Part shown: positions 35,550 to 44,123 of the stretch, in pieces | Layout: every line of letters begins with the position of its first letter | How positions within the stretch are numbered: the stretch's first letter is position 1 | Origin: Paraburkholderia unamae | GTDB taxonomy: Bacteria > Pseudomonadota > Gammaproteobacteria > Burkholderiales > Burkholderiaceae | Assembly: GCF_003268775.1 (NCBI RefSeq) | Contig: NZ_QLSU01000039.1 | Coordinates: 22,792-86,791 of the forward strand | Direction of reading: 5' to 3' | Length of the DNA: 64,000 nt | The notes under the pieces: generated by a model | The model's database searches: none | Seen by the model: the letters and a program-made list of their open reading frames with translations, nothing else | What the model was told of the DNA's origin: nothing | Position numbers and translations under genes: made by a program

Positions 35550-37604
35550 CTACTGCACCGCCACGGGCGTACGATCGCCAGCCTGGCCATGCACCTCGCG
35601 CCCGACGATCGCGAGATAAAGCCGCTCCAGGTCACGCGTGAACGCAGCCGTATCGAACAGCGGCGAGCTGCGCCGCGCGTGCGAGAGCTTCTCGCGCACG
35701 CGAGCCCGCCACGCCGTGTCGGTGGCTAAGCCGAGCGCGATCTGGAAGTACGCGTCGAGATCGCGCGCAACCAGCTCGTCGAGCCCCACCACGTGCAGCA
35801 AGCTCACACCCACGCGCCCCGCGAACAGGGTGCCCGGCGCGCTCACCATCGGCACGCCCGCCCAGAGCGCGTCGCTGCCCGTGGTGTGCGAACCCACCGG
35901 CAGCGTGTCGAGCGCGAGGTCCGCGAGTTGCAGCCGCGCGAGATGCGCCTCCTGCGTCACGCGCGGCGCGAAGATCACGCGCGCAACATCGACGCCTTGC
36001 GCTTCGAAGAACTGCCGCAGGTTTTCTTTGGCGCGCGCCGAACCGGGTTCGAGCAGCCACAGCACGCTACCCGGCGTGGCCTTCAGCAGCCGCGCCCAGA
36101 GCGAGGAGATCTGCGCATTCAGCTTGAACGTCTGATTGAAGCTGCAATAGACGAAGCCCTTCTCCGGCAGCCCGGCTTGCGCGCGCGAAGGCCGCGGCGC
36201 GCTCTGGCGGCGATGGTCGAGGGGCTGGTAGCAGTGCGGCATGAGCGCGAGCGTCTCGCTGAATTGCGCGGCAGCGCCAGGCGGCGTAACGATGGCGTCG
36301 GAGATCAGGTAGTCGGCGAGGCGCGCGTGGCCGAGCGAACCGGGGTAGCCCAGCCAGCTCACGATCGCGGGCGCGGGCCGCAGCGCGGTAATGCCGAGCC
36401 GCGTGCCCGTCGTAAAGCCTTTCAGGTCGACGAGCAGGTGAATGCCGTCGTGCGCGATTTGCGCGGCGGCCTGCGCATCCGAAAGCGCGCCGACGTCGTG
36501 CCACGTGCCCGGCACGTGCGCAAAGCGCGCGCGGGCGGTGGCGTCGGGGTCGGGCCCGTACGAATAGAGGTGAACGTCGAAGCGCTTCGCGTCGTGCAGT
36601 TCGAACACGCCCGCCAGCAGGCGCAACGTGGCGTGATCGTAGAAGTCCGCCGACAGATAACCGATGCGCAGGCGCTCGCCCGACTCGAAGCGCGCGAGCG
36701 CGGCGGCAAGGCCCGCGCCGCGCGCCACGAGCGGGGGCGCCGCCAGTTCGCCACGCCAGCGGCTTTGCGCGAAGCGCAGCCCGGCGTCGCGATGCAGTTC
36801 CGGCGTGAGCGCCGGAATGCCGAGCAGGCACCAGGGCGTGAGGTTGTCCGCGGCGCCGGACGACACCATGGAAAGCGCCGCCGCGTCGATCTCCCCAAGC
36901 TGCTGCCAGTGCGCCTCGCGGCGGCGCACGTACTGCGAGGCCTCCCAGCGGCCGCCGCGGCGGTAAGCTTCATCGGCCTCGTCCATGCGGTTCATGCGCT
37001 CCAGCAAGCCGCCGTAGCACTGCCAGAGGTGCGGCGAGTTCGGGGTGAGCGCGAGCGCCTGCTTGAGATTCGCCTCGGCGGCTTCGTGCTGGCCCGCGTC
37101 CTGCTGGAGCATCGCCAGGTTGCTGTAGGCGAGCGCGTAGGAGGCGTCGGTTGCAATCGCCTCGCGGTAGCAAGCCTCGGCCTGCGGCAGCGAATTGCGC
37201 TTCTTGAGCAGATTGCCGAGGTTGTTGAAGAGGCGCGCTTCGCGCAGGCCCGCGCCAATCGCGGCGCGGTAGGCTTCGATCGCCTCGCCGTCGCGGCCTT
37301 GCCACAGCAGCGTCCAGGCGAGGTCGCGCCGGCATGGCCCGCTCTCGCGCTCGGCCAGCGACGCGCGCAGGCATTGTTCGGCCGCCGCGAACTGCGACTG
37401 GCGCGCGAGCGTCACGCCCAGTTGATGGTGCGCGTCGGCATGTTTGGGGTCTTGCGCGAGGATCTCGCGAAAAAGCGCCTCGGCGAACGCGTATTTTTCG
37501 TCGTTCAACTGCGCGATGCCACGTTGAAGCATCGACTCGTGGCGCGCGTCGGCACGCGACTCGCGGCGCGAGCCCGCTGGGGAAAGAGGTCGGGATGAGT
37601 TCAT
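35550..37604 (-). CDS. TPR / SPINDLY-type O-GlcNAc transferase-like glycosyltransferase
   Basis: The 684-residue protein starts at MNSSRPLSP (37604); the frame continues upstream without homology. Six or so TPR units span about 25-235 (for example AEALFREILAQDPKHADAHHQLG, AYSNLAMLQQDAGQHEAAEANLKQAL). The catalytic GT41 (COG3914) half starts near 300: LRIGYLSADFYDHATLRLLAGVFELHD, then IHLLVDLKGFTTGTRLGI, SWLGYPGSLG, FSFNQ-like YCSFNQTFKLN, and DTLPVGSHTTGSDALWAGVPMV. Relatives add GlcNAc or another sugar to proteins, or act in glycan synthesis. The target is unknown. It is alone and convergent with the IclR gene. Confidence 0.9.
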   Translation of the reverse strand: MNSSRPLSPAGSRRESRADARHESMLQRGIAQLNDEKYAFAEALFREILAQDPKHADAHHQLGVTLARQSQFAAAEQCLRASLAERESGPCRRDLAWTLLWQGRDGEAIEAYRAAIGAGLREARLFNNLGNLLKKRNSLPQAEACYREAIATDASYALAYSNLAMLQQDAGQHEAAEANLKQALALTPNSPHLWQCYGGLLERMNRMDEADEAYRRGGRWEASQYVRRREAHWQQLGEIDAAALSMVSSGAADNLTPWCLLGIPALTPELHRDAGLRFAQSRWRGELAAPPLVARGAGLAAALARFESGERLRIGYLSADFYDHATLRLLAGVFELHDAKRFDVHLYSYGPDPDATARARFAHVPGTWHDVGALSDAQAAAQIAHDGIHLLVDLKGFTTGTRLGITALRPAPAIVSWLGYPGSLGHARLADYLISDAIVTPPGAAAQFSETLALMPHCYQPLDHRRQSAPRPSRAQAGLPEKGFVYCSFNQTFKLNAQISSLWARLLKATPGSVLWLLEPGSARAKENLRQFFEAQGVDVARVIFAPRVTQEAHLARLQLADLALDTLPVGSHTTGSDALWAGVPMVSAPGTLFAGRVGVSLLHVVGLDELVARDLDAYFQIALGLATDTAWRARVREKLSHARRSSPLFDTAAFTRDLERLYLAIVGREVHGQAGDRTPVAVQ

Positions 37605-37778
37605 CCGATGATGATAGGGACCGCCCCCAGTCAAGAAAATCGGACGGTTCCTACAAGTGCCGCGCGCAAGTGGAAGCCGGCCGGCCAAAACGGTTAGAAT
37701 GGCGGCCCTCCCAAAAAACCGGTGCGCCTCGTCCTGCTGAACCACGGCGGGCAAGCGGCGGCCGCGCATTCGAAACCC

Positions 37779-38324
37779 ATGGCGAAACTTCTCACCGATC
37801 AAGAATTCCAGCGCTTTTCCGAGCTTCAGCAGAAACAGGCCAGTTTCACGATCACGCCCGATGAAGCCGACGAGCTGCGCGACATCGTCGCGCGCGCGCA
37901 GAAAAAGCGCGACGACCGCGCCGACGCGATGAAGACCGTCGAAACCGCCATCGCGCAGTTCGAGATCGCCCCCGAGGAGTTGTTCACGGCCGACCAGATC
38001 GCCGAGGCCGCGCGCAATTTCGGCCTGATTCCGGCCACGCGCAAGGAGCGCGTGCTGCCGCCTTCGCTCACCTTCAACGGCAAGACGCACCAGTGGACCA
38101 CGCGCGCGCTGCCCGATGAGATCCGCACGCCGCTGTTCGACGCGTTCCAGGGCGGCCAGTCGGTCAAGGCGTTCATCGCCACGCCCAAGGACGCCGCGCG
38201 CTGCGCCGCGACCATCGCGCGCCTCGAAAAGGAAACCGGCGCGCAATACGGCGAGGCCTGGCTCGAAGAACTCGCGCTCACGCGCGGCCAGATCGACGAC
38301 GCGCTCGCCAAACTGGCCGCCTGA
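37779..38324 (+). CDS. uncharacterised protein with an H-NS-like segment
   Basis: The 181-residue protein is read from MAKLLTDQEFQRF (37779). An N-terminal helical region (to about 75) contains the segment AIAQFEIAPEELF, which strongly recalls the linker MIAEYDITAEELGF of the H-NS protein at 43.1 kb. The middle (LPPSLTFNGKTHQWTTRALPDEI) and the helical end (TGAQYGEAWLEELALTRGQIDDALAKLA) resemble nothing I can name. The TWSGRGR DNA-binding block is missing. A TAGAAT -10-like box lies about 85 bases upstream. No function is assigned. Confidence 0.75.
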   Translation: MAKLLTDQEFQRFSELQQKQASFTITPDEADELRDIVARAQKKRDDRADAMKTVETAIAQFEIAPEELFTADQIAEAARNFGLIPATRKERVLPPSLTFNGKTHQWTTRALPDEIRTPLFDAFQGGQSVKAFIATPKDAARCAATIARLEKETGAQYGEAWLEELALTRGQIDDALAKLAA

Positions 38325-38333
38325 GCTTCCCGC

Positions 38334-40697
38334 TCAGTCTAGCGGCATGCGAAAACCGACCACGCCCGGGTCTTCCGTGGGCGTGACGGTAAAGCCGCAG
38401 GCGCGCGCGAGGCCGATCATCGGCGCATTCTCGCGCAGCGCCTCGCCGAGCAGCCAGTGCGTGCCGCGCGAGCGCACGTAGGCGATGATGCGCGACATCA
38501 GCAAACGCCCGAGGCCGCGCCCCTTCAGGGTAGACAGCACCGTGCACGCGAATTCGGCGGTCTCGTTGTCCGGATCGGCCACGGCGCGCACCACGCCGAG
38601 CGTGCGCGGCTCGCCGTCCTCGCCCTGCACCACGGCGATCAGCGCCATCTCGCGGTCGTAGTCGATCTGCGTCATGCGCGCGAGCTGCGTGTGATCGAAG
38701 CTGCGCACCGCCGAAAAGAAACGCAGGCGCAAATCGTCGGGCGTCATCGACTCGACGAACTTGCGATGCATCGCCTCGTCTTCAGGACGGATCGGCCGGA
38801 TCGTGAGGCGATCGCCGTGCCAGTCGAGGGTTTCTTCGAGGCGGCGCGGATACGGCATGATCGCAAAACGGCTGCGCTTTTCCGCAATCTGAAGCCGCGG
38901 CTCCACGACCACGACCGCCTCGGGCAGCACGCGCAGCGTCAGGCGCAAACCCACGATCTCGCGCACCTCGCACACGCACTGCGACAGCTCGGTGAGCGCC
39001 GCGAGCGTCGGCTCGGGCGCCACGTTGCGCGCATAGGGCGAGCGCGCGATGATGTCGCGCGACAGCACGGGGTTGAGCGGCGGCAGGCTGTAGACGCGCA
39101 GTGGCGGCGAAATTTCGTCCGGCGACGGCGCGGAAAAACGGAACACCGGGCCGAAGTTGTCGTCGTCGCGAAACTGCACCGTCACGTCCACCACGGGCTT
39201 CACGCCGGGCTCGTCCTGCGCCTGGGTGACGAGTCCGAAGCGCGCGAGCAGCCGCGCCGCCTCCTCGCCCGCCAGCTCCGTGCGTCCGGCCGCCAGCGCC
39301 GCGCGCGCTTCGCCCTGGGCGGCCTCGATCGCGGCGGGGCCTTGAGCAGGCATCGTTTCCGGCGTCTGCATGAGCAGCTCGCGGCCCAGCCGGTAATCGA
39401 CGAGACGCGCGAACGCGCGCGCCAGCCGGCGCGGCGTGGTGTGCACGGGAATGCCGTGCGCATGCAGCTCGTCGCGGGTTTTCTCGTCCACGCCGCCGAA
39501 GAAGCACGCAAGCATGCCGCGATACGCAAAACGCTGATGCTCGATGAGCGTGCGCGCCACCTCCTCCACCGGCGCGCTGTGCGTGGGCGCGTGCACGACG
39601 AACGCCGTGCCGCTCGAACGCTGTGAAGCGAGCGTTTGCAGCGCGAGGCCGAAGTGCTCGGGCTTCGCGGTGTCGCCCAGCACGAGCGGATTGCCTGCCT
39701 GCGCATGCGGCAGCGCAGCCTGCACCGCGGCGAGCGCTTCGTCGTTCCAGTGCGCGAGCGTGTCGCCGGCCTTCGTGAAGGCGTCGCGCGCGAGCGTCGC
39801 CACGCCCCGGTCGCTCGTGATGAGCGTGGCCGTGTCGCTCGCCGCCACGCGGCCGAGACCGAGCGTTTCGATTTCGTCGAGCAGGTCGTCGAGCGTGTCG
39901 ACGCGCACGACGCCCGCGCGCCGGAACGCCGCCGTGTACAGCGCGTCGCCCGGATCGTCGCGGCCGCTCCTCAGCGCGAGCACCGGCTTGTTGCGTGCCG
40001 CCGCGCGCGCCGCCGACATGAACTTGCGCGCGGCGCGAATCGTGTCCACTTCGAGCAGGATGGCGCGCGTGCTGGGGTCGCTCGCGAGATAGTCGAGCAC
40101 GTCGCCCACATCGACGTCGGCTTCGTCGCCGAGCGCGATCACGTGCGAAAAGCCGAGGCCGCGCGCGCCGGCCCAGCGCAGCACGGCGTTGGTGAGCGCG
40201 TTGGACTGCGAGACCCAGGCCACGCCGCCCTTGCGCGCGATGGACGCCGCCGCGCCCAGTTGCGCATTGAGCGCGGGCGTGAGCGCGCCGAGACTGCCTG
40301 GGCCGACGATGCGCAGCAGGTGCGGGCGCGCCGCCGCGAGCGCGTGGCGCAGGTCGGCCTGGTCGGCTTCGTCGCGCACCTCGCCCACGATGATGGCCGC
40401 GCGCGTGCCCATGCCGCCCAGGCGATGCACGAGCGCGGGCCACGTGGCGGGCCGCGTGCAGATGATCGCAACGCCGGGCGCTTCGGGCAGGTCTCCCGCG
40501 TCGGCCACCACGGGGCGGCCGTCGAACGCCTCGAAATCGCCCGTGTGGCGCGGGTTCACGGCCCACACCGGACTCGTGTAGCCGCCTTCGATGAGCCGCT
40601 GCCACACCATGCTGCCGATACTGCCGGGTCGCCGCGAAGCGCCGATCACGGCCACGGATTTCGGCTGGAACACCGCGTCGAGATTGCGTACGGTCAC
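38334..40697 (-). CDS. Pat-like protein: acyl-CoA-synthetase-like region fused to GNAT acetyltransferase
   Basis: The 787-residue protein starts at a GTG (40697) behind a strong GAGGAG site. Domain order follows bacterial protein lysine acetyltransferases (PatZ/Pat): a CoA-binding Rossmann domain (VAVIGASRRPGSIGSMVWQRL), succinyl-CoA-ligase-like flavodoxin parts (IVGPGSLGALTPALNAQL; SRDRGVATLARDAFT), then an ATP-grasp-like piece, then a C-terminal GNAT domain (LTIRPIRPEDEAMHRKFVESMTP, LKGRGLGRLLMSRIIAYVRSRG). The family acetylates Lys in acetyl-CoA synthetase and other enzymes. The ATP-grasp part is only partial (see findings) and the whole protein is about 100 residues shorter than PatZ. Substrate unknown. 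Confidence 0.88.
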   Translation of the reverse strand: MTVRNLDAVFQPKSVAVIGASRRPGSIGSMVWQRLIEGGYTSPVWAVNPRHTGDFEAFDGRPVVADAGDLPEAPGVAIICTRPATWPALVHRLGGMGTRAAIIVGEVRDEADQADLRHALAAARPHLLRIVGPGSLGALTPALNAQLGAAASIARKGGVAWVSQSNALTNAVLRWAGARGLGFSHVIALGDEADVDVGDVLDYLASDPSTRAILLEVDTIRAARKFMSAARAAARNKPVLALRSGRDDPGDALYTAAFRRAGVVRVDTLDDLLDEIETLGLGRVAASDTATLITSDRGVATLARDAFTKAGDTLAHWNDEALAAVQAALPHAQAGNPLVLGDTAKPEHFGLALQTLASQRSSGTAFVVHAPTHSAPVEEVARTLIEHQRFAYRGMLACFFGGVDEKTRDELHAHGIPVHTTPRRLARAFARLVDYRLGRELLMQTPETMPAQGPAAIEAAQGEARAALAAGRTELAGEEAARLLARFGLVTQAQDEPGVKPVVDVTVQFRDDDNFGPVFRFSAPSPDEISPPLRVYSLPPLNPVLSRDIIARSPYARNVAPEPTLAALTELSQCVCEVREIVGLRLTLRVLPEAVVVVEPRLQIAEKRSRFAIMPYPRRLEETLDWHGDRLTIRPIRPEDEAMHRKFVESMTPDDLRLRFFSAVRSFDHTQLARMTQIDYDREMALIAVVQGEDGEPRTLGVVRAVADPDNETAEFACTVLSTLKGRGLGRLLMSRIIAYVRSRGTHWLLGEALRENAPMIGLARACGFTVTPTEDPGVVGFRMPLD

Positions 40698-40861
40698 AGG
40701 CTCTCCTCGTTGGTCGAACGGGCGCGCGCCGCACGGGCAAGCGCCAGTTTGTCGTTTTATACCGTCACGAGAAGAGGATAGGGCAAGCGCGCAGGCGATG
40801 CGCGCTTTTCGCCCGCCGCGCCTGCGCGCGCAGGCGGCGGCATGGCGTCGCACGCCGCTGC

Positions 40862-40876
40862 GGGCGGGCGGGCGGG
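40862..40876 (+). other. G-quadruplex motif in the prfC-Pat intergenic region
   Basis: Four GGG runs with single-C loops, GGGCGGGCGGGCGGG, form the most compact kind of quadruplex motif. A 16-bp perfect palindrome GCCTGCGCGCGCAGGC (40820-40835) lies 26 bases away. Both are upstream of the Pat-like gene, whose start is at 40697. Confidence 0.6.
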
Positions 40877-40917
40877 CGTGTGTCACGCACGATGCGCGAG
40901 GAGAAGTTTCGCTGGTT

Positions 40918-40943
40918 TGAAAACGCGGCGCGAGCGCGCCGCG
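40918..40943 (-). terminator. terminator after prfC
   Basis: On the minus strand CGCGGCGC and GCGCCGCG (40936-40943 and 40924-40931) form an 8-bp stem with a 4-base loop, followed by TTTTCAAA. The left stem starts within 5 bases of the prfC stop codon at 40948. Confidence 0.75.
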
Positions 40944-40947
40944 CGTG

Positions 40948-42549
40948 TTACATCGACTTGCGGAACGGCGCGCCCGAATGTTCGCGCAGTTCGTTGAACA
41001 CGATCTTCGGCCAGGCCTTTTGCGCGACCTCGATTTCGGAGACGTGCGAAGCAAGGTAGGTCGGCGCATTCGACGCGTCGTAAGCCATGCGTGCGGCGTA
41101 CGAGTCGGTGAAGCGGCGCAGCTCGGCGGCGTCGTCGCAGGTCACCCAGCGCGACAGGCGATAGCGCGCGGGCATGATGCGCACTTCCACCTTGTACTCG
41201 GCCGAGAGGCGGTGCGAGACCACTTCGAACTGAAGCTGGCCCACCGCGCCCAGGATCGTCGCGCCGCCGTGCAGCGGACGGAACACCTGGATCGCGCCCT
41301 CTTCGCCCAGTTGCTTGAGCGCTTCGCCCAGTTGCTTGGCGCGCATGGGGTCGACCACTTCGATGGTCTGGAAGATTTCCGGCGCGAAGAACGGCAGCCC
41401 CGTGAATTGCAGGTCTTCGCCTTCGGTGAGCGTGTCGCCCAGACTCAACGTGCCATGGTTAGGAATACCGATGATGTCGCCAGGATACGCCTCGGCCACG
41501 GTCTCGCGGCGCTGCGAGAGGAAGCTCACCACGTTGTTGGCGCGGAAGGTCTTGTTGTTGCGCGTGACCTTCAGTTGCATGCCGCGCTCGAAGTGGCCCG
41601 AGCACACGCGGATGAATGCCACGCGGTCGCGGTGCGCGAGATCCATGTTGGCCTGCACCTTGAACACGACGCCCGTGAACTTCGGCTCGTCGGGCGACAC
41701 GGCGCGCTGCACCGCGATGCGCGGCGACGGCGGCGGCGCGAGATCGACCAGCGCGTCGAGAATTTCCTTCACGCCGAAGTTGTTGATCGCCGAGCCGAAC
41801 AACACCGGCGACTGCTCGCCGGCGAGGAACGCGTCGCGGTCGAACGCGGGCGTCGCGCCCGTGATCAGCTCGACTTCTTCCTTGGTGCGCTTCCAGTGAT
41901 AGCCGAAACGCGCTTCGCCGTCTTCGTCGCTGATGTGTTGCAGCGTTTCCACCGCGCCGCCAAGCGATTCCTGACCCGCACGGAACACGCGCACCTGGTC
42001 GCGCTGGATGTCGTACACGCCCTGGAACTCCTTGCCCATGCCGATGGGCCAGGTGAACGGCACGGCGGCCACGCCCAGGTGCTGCTCGATTTCGTCGAGC
42101 AGGTCGAGCGGCTCGCGCACTTCGCGGTCGAGCTTGTTGATGAACGTGAGAATGGGCGTCTTGCGGCTGCGGCAGACTTCGAGCAGCTTGAGCGTTTGCG
42201 CTTCCACGCCGTTCGCGCCGTCGATCACCATCACGGCCGCGTCAACCGCCGTGAGCACACGGTAGGTGTCTTCCGAGAAGTCCTCGTGGCCCGGCGTGTC
42301 GAGCAGGTTGATGACGGCGTCGCCGTACTCGAACTGCATGACCGAGCTGGCGACCGAAATGCCGCGCTGCTTTTCGATCTCCATCCAGTCGGAGGTCGCG
42401 AAGCGGCCGCTTTTCTTGCCCTTCACGGTACCGGCGATCTGGATCGCGCCCGAAAACAGCAGCAGCTTTTCGGTGAGCGTTGTCTTGCCCGCGTCCGGGT
42501 GAGAAATGACCGCGAACGTGCGGCGGCGTCTGAGTTCGGCAACTGACAT
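40948..42549 (-). CDS. prfC: peptide chain release factor 3
   Basis: The 533-residue GTPase starts at MSVAELRRRRTF (42549). P-loop HPDAGKTT is at 17-24, G3 DTPGHEDFSEDTYR follows and G4 is NKLDREVREP. The RF3-specific region GRFATSDWMEIEKQRGISVASSVMQF is complete, and domains II-III run to the C-terminus (FNELREHSGAPFRKSM). RF3 recycles RF1 and RF2 off the ribosome after peptide release. The length matches the usual 525-540 residues. No clear Shine-Dalgarno sequence is present, and a 560-base non-coding stretch lies upstream. Confidence 0.96.
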   Translation of the reverse strand: MSVAELRRRRTFAVISHPDAGKTTLTEKLLLFSGAIQIAGTVKGKKSGRFATSDWMEIEKQRGISVASSVMQFEYGDAVINLLDTPGHEDFSEDTYRVLTAVDAAVMVIDGANGVEAQTLKLLEVCRSRKTPILTFINKLDREVREPLDLLDEIEQHLGVAAVPFTWPIGMGKEFQGVYDIQRDQVRVFRAGQESLGGAVETLQHISDEDGEARFGYHWKRTKEEVELITGATPAFDRDAFLAGEQSPVLFGSAINNFGVKEILDALVDLAPPPSPRIAVQRAVSPDEPKFTGVVFKVQANMDLAHRDRVAFIRVCSGHFERGMQLKVTRNNKTFRANNVVSFLSQRRETVAEAYPGDIIGIPNHGTLSLGDTLTEGEDLQFTGLPFFAPEIFQTIEVVDPMRAKQLGEALKQLGEEGAIQVFRPLHGGATILGAVGQLQFEVVSHRLSAEYKVEVRIMPARYRLSRWVTCDDAAELRRFTDSYAARMAYDASNAPTYLASHVSEIEVAQKAWPKIVFNELREHSGAPFRKSM

Positions 42550-43109
42550 GGATAGGGCGGGTATCACTGATGAATTCGGGCAACCGGGCCGCGCGGCGGT
42601 GGTTGCGGCGAGCGCGGCGGCGCTTGCGGGCGGCTTCTGTCGCCAAATGCGAGGCAAGTGCGCGGACTGGCTCGCGCGACAAATAGCACGAGCGATCGGG
42701 AATGTTCCGGGGATGCCCGCGCAGAACGGCGCCGGGACCGAATGATACACGGCATTCGGGCCGCCGACTAAACGTTTGATGTGCGGGCCGCGCGGCCAAT
42801 CCGGGCAGCGCGCCGCATGCGGCGCTCGCGAGCCTTGGCGCAGCGGCGCCGGGCGGCGGTTGAGGTGAGCTTTTACGGGAAGCGGCGGGGAAACGGCGCT
42901 GCGAGGTGCGGCGGCGGCCTTTCATGGCCCAGCCGGGTTCGTGAAGCGCGCCCCATTTTCGCGAAAATTTCGTTTCGCAACAGGCACTTGCCCGAAAGAT
43001 GCGCGCGACGCCCTGACGGTCGTGCATTCCGCCCGCGCGCGCCTTGTAGCGCTCAAGGTGAGCTTTTGCGGGAGGCAACCGGCAACGTGCCCGCCGTACC
43101 TTTGAACCG
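42550..43109. other. 560-base non-coding region with repeats upstream of prfC
   Basis: No gene with coding character is seen. It holds two copies of AGGTGAGCTTTTRCGGGA (42863-42880 and 43056-43073, one mismatch, same orientation) and a perfect 14-bp palindrome ATTTTCGCGAAAAT (42955-42968). The surroundings are GC-rich, with an AT-rich island around the palindrome. It is the common upstream of prfC and the downstream of the H-NS gene (both minus strand). Confidence 0.6.
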
Positions 43110-43403
43110 CTATTCCTTGATGAGGAAGCGTTCGCGGTTCTTGCCCGCCAGCCAGCCCGGCGCGCGGCCACGGCCGCTCCAGGTTTCGCCGGTTTTCGGG
43201 TTGACGTAGCGGGCCGGCAGCGCCTTCTTGCGCGCGGGGACTGCGGCGCGGCTGGAGAAACCGAGTTCTTCCGCGGTGATGTCGTATTCCGCGATCATTT
43301 CCTTGATCTCGGCAATCGCCTGGGCAACTTCCTTTTCACGCGCCACAGCGACTTCCTTGTGAAGCTTTTCCAACTGGGCGGTCAATTGCTTGTAGCTCGG
43401 CAT
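43110..43403 (-). CDS. H-NS family nucleoid-associated protein
   Basis: The 97-residue protein has an N-terminal helical oligomerisation half (QLTAQLEKLHKEVAVAREKE, then AIAEIKEMIAEYDITAEELGF) and the C-terminal DNA-binding domain with YVNPKTGETWSGRGRAPGWL (66-85), the AT-hook-like core being GRGRAPGW. This is the short Burkholderia-type H-NS. It binds AT-rich DNA and silences foreign genes. Its leader contains a 9-bp inverted repeat. Confidence 0.94.
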   Translation of the reverse strand: MPSYKQLTAQLEKLHKEVAVAREKEVAQAIAEIKEMIAEYDITAEELGFSSRAAVPARKKALPARYVNPKTGETWSGRGRAPGWLAGKNRERFLIKE

Positions 43404-43421
43404 GAAACGTCATCTCCAGGT

Positions 43422-43447
43422 CGGTCACAACAACGCCATTGTGACCG
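43422..43447 (-). promoter_or_regulatory. inverted repeat in the H-NS gene leader
   Basis: CGGTCACAA (43422-43430) and TTGTGACCG (43439-43447) pair perfectly around 8 bases. It lies 19 bases before the H-NS start codon. It can be an operator, or in RNA a hairpin close to the ribosome site. Confidence 0.5.
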
Positions 43448-43508
43448 GTTTGGAGCGCGAGCGCGTCATAAGGCGCGCTTTTTTACAAAACCGCCGCAAA
43501 CGTTGGCG

Positions 43509-43736
43509 CTAGCGGCCGCGTTGCTGGAGCGCTTCGTGTTGCAGCCGGCTCTCGAGCGCGCGCAACGCGTCGTTCAGCCGCTTTACGCGCAACATTTGGG
43601 ATGGCACCAGGTTGGCGTGCGAAACCGTGTCGAGCCGGCCGCGCCAATAGGAAAGTGGAATACGATCGCGGCCTGAAAGCCGCGCAATGATGTGTTCGAG
43701 ATGCTCGATGTCCTTTTCGAGTTGGTGATGATTCAT
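43509..43736 (-). CDS. 75-residue hypothetical protein
   Basis: Read from MNHHQLEKDIEHLEHII (43736), preceded by GGGGG at a suitable distance. The protein is charged and mostly helical, with an acidic/His N-terminal helix and a basic C-terminal helix (RVKRLNDALRALESRLQHEAL). The middle DRIPLSYWRGRLDTV is distinctive. No family was recognised. It may be co-transcribed with the H-NS gene 105 bases downstream. Confidence 0.65.
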   Translation of the reverse strand: MNHHQLEKDIEHLEHIIARLSGRDRIPLSYWRGRLDTVSHANLVPSQMLRVKRLNDALRALESRLQHEALQQRGR

Positions 43737-43757
43737 CGCTGCCCCCGGTAATGACAA

Positions 43758-44123
43758 ATTTTATCGAGCGCGCACGCAATAGCGCGCACTCACTTTCGTC
43801 GCATCGGCGATTTTCCGCACGCTGCGGATAATCGAGCCGTATTGGCCTTGTGCCAGCTGGCCGCACTCAATGTGAGCCGCCACTGATTTTGCGTTTTGTT
43901 CGTTACGTGAGACGCAGAATAGGATGAGCGCGCCCAATCATCCGTTGGTTACCGCACGGAATCAGGGACGCCGGTCGTCCACGCTGACGGTTGTATCCGC
44001 ATCCATAACGGAACGCAGATTAACGGGCGCTATTGCGTCTGTATATTCCTCATTTGTGGAACGCTATGCGGCCTGCATTTTGCTCGCGCATAGCCCGTCT
44101 ACGACTCGAACAATGAGAACGGC
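43758..44123. promoter_or_regulatory. upstream region of the LuxR-type gene with candidate promoter
   Basis: TTAACG (44021-44026), 16 bases, TATATT (44043-44048) is a good sigma-70-like promoter reading towards the LuxR-type gene. It lies in a stretch that is AT-richer than its surroundings. A four-codon leader ORF, MRTA (44113-44127), ends over the GTG start of the gene. Nothing else is seen. Confidence 0.5.

Noticed and set aside
35550..38246. Longer start for the SPINDLY-type gene, overlapping the opposite-strand unknown gene
   Set aside because: The region upstream of 37604 has no TPR or glycosyltransferase character and is the antisense of the 37779-38324 gene.
40697..41069. Longer start of the Pat-like gene into the prfC 3' end
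   Set aside because: The frame overlaps prfC coding sequence; the GTG at 40697 has an excellent GAGGAG site.
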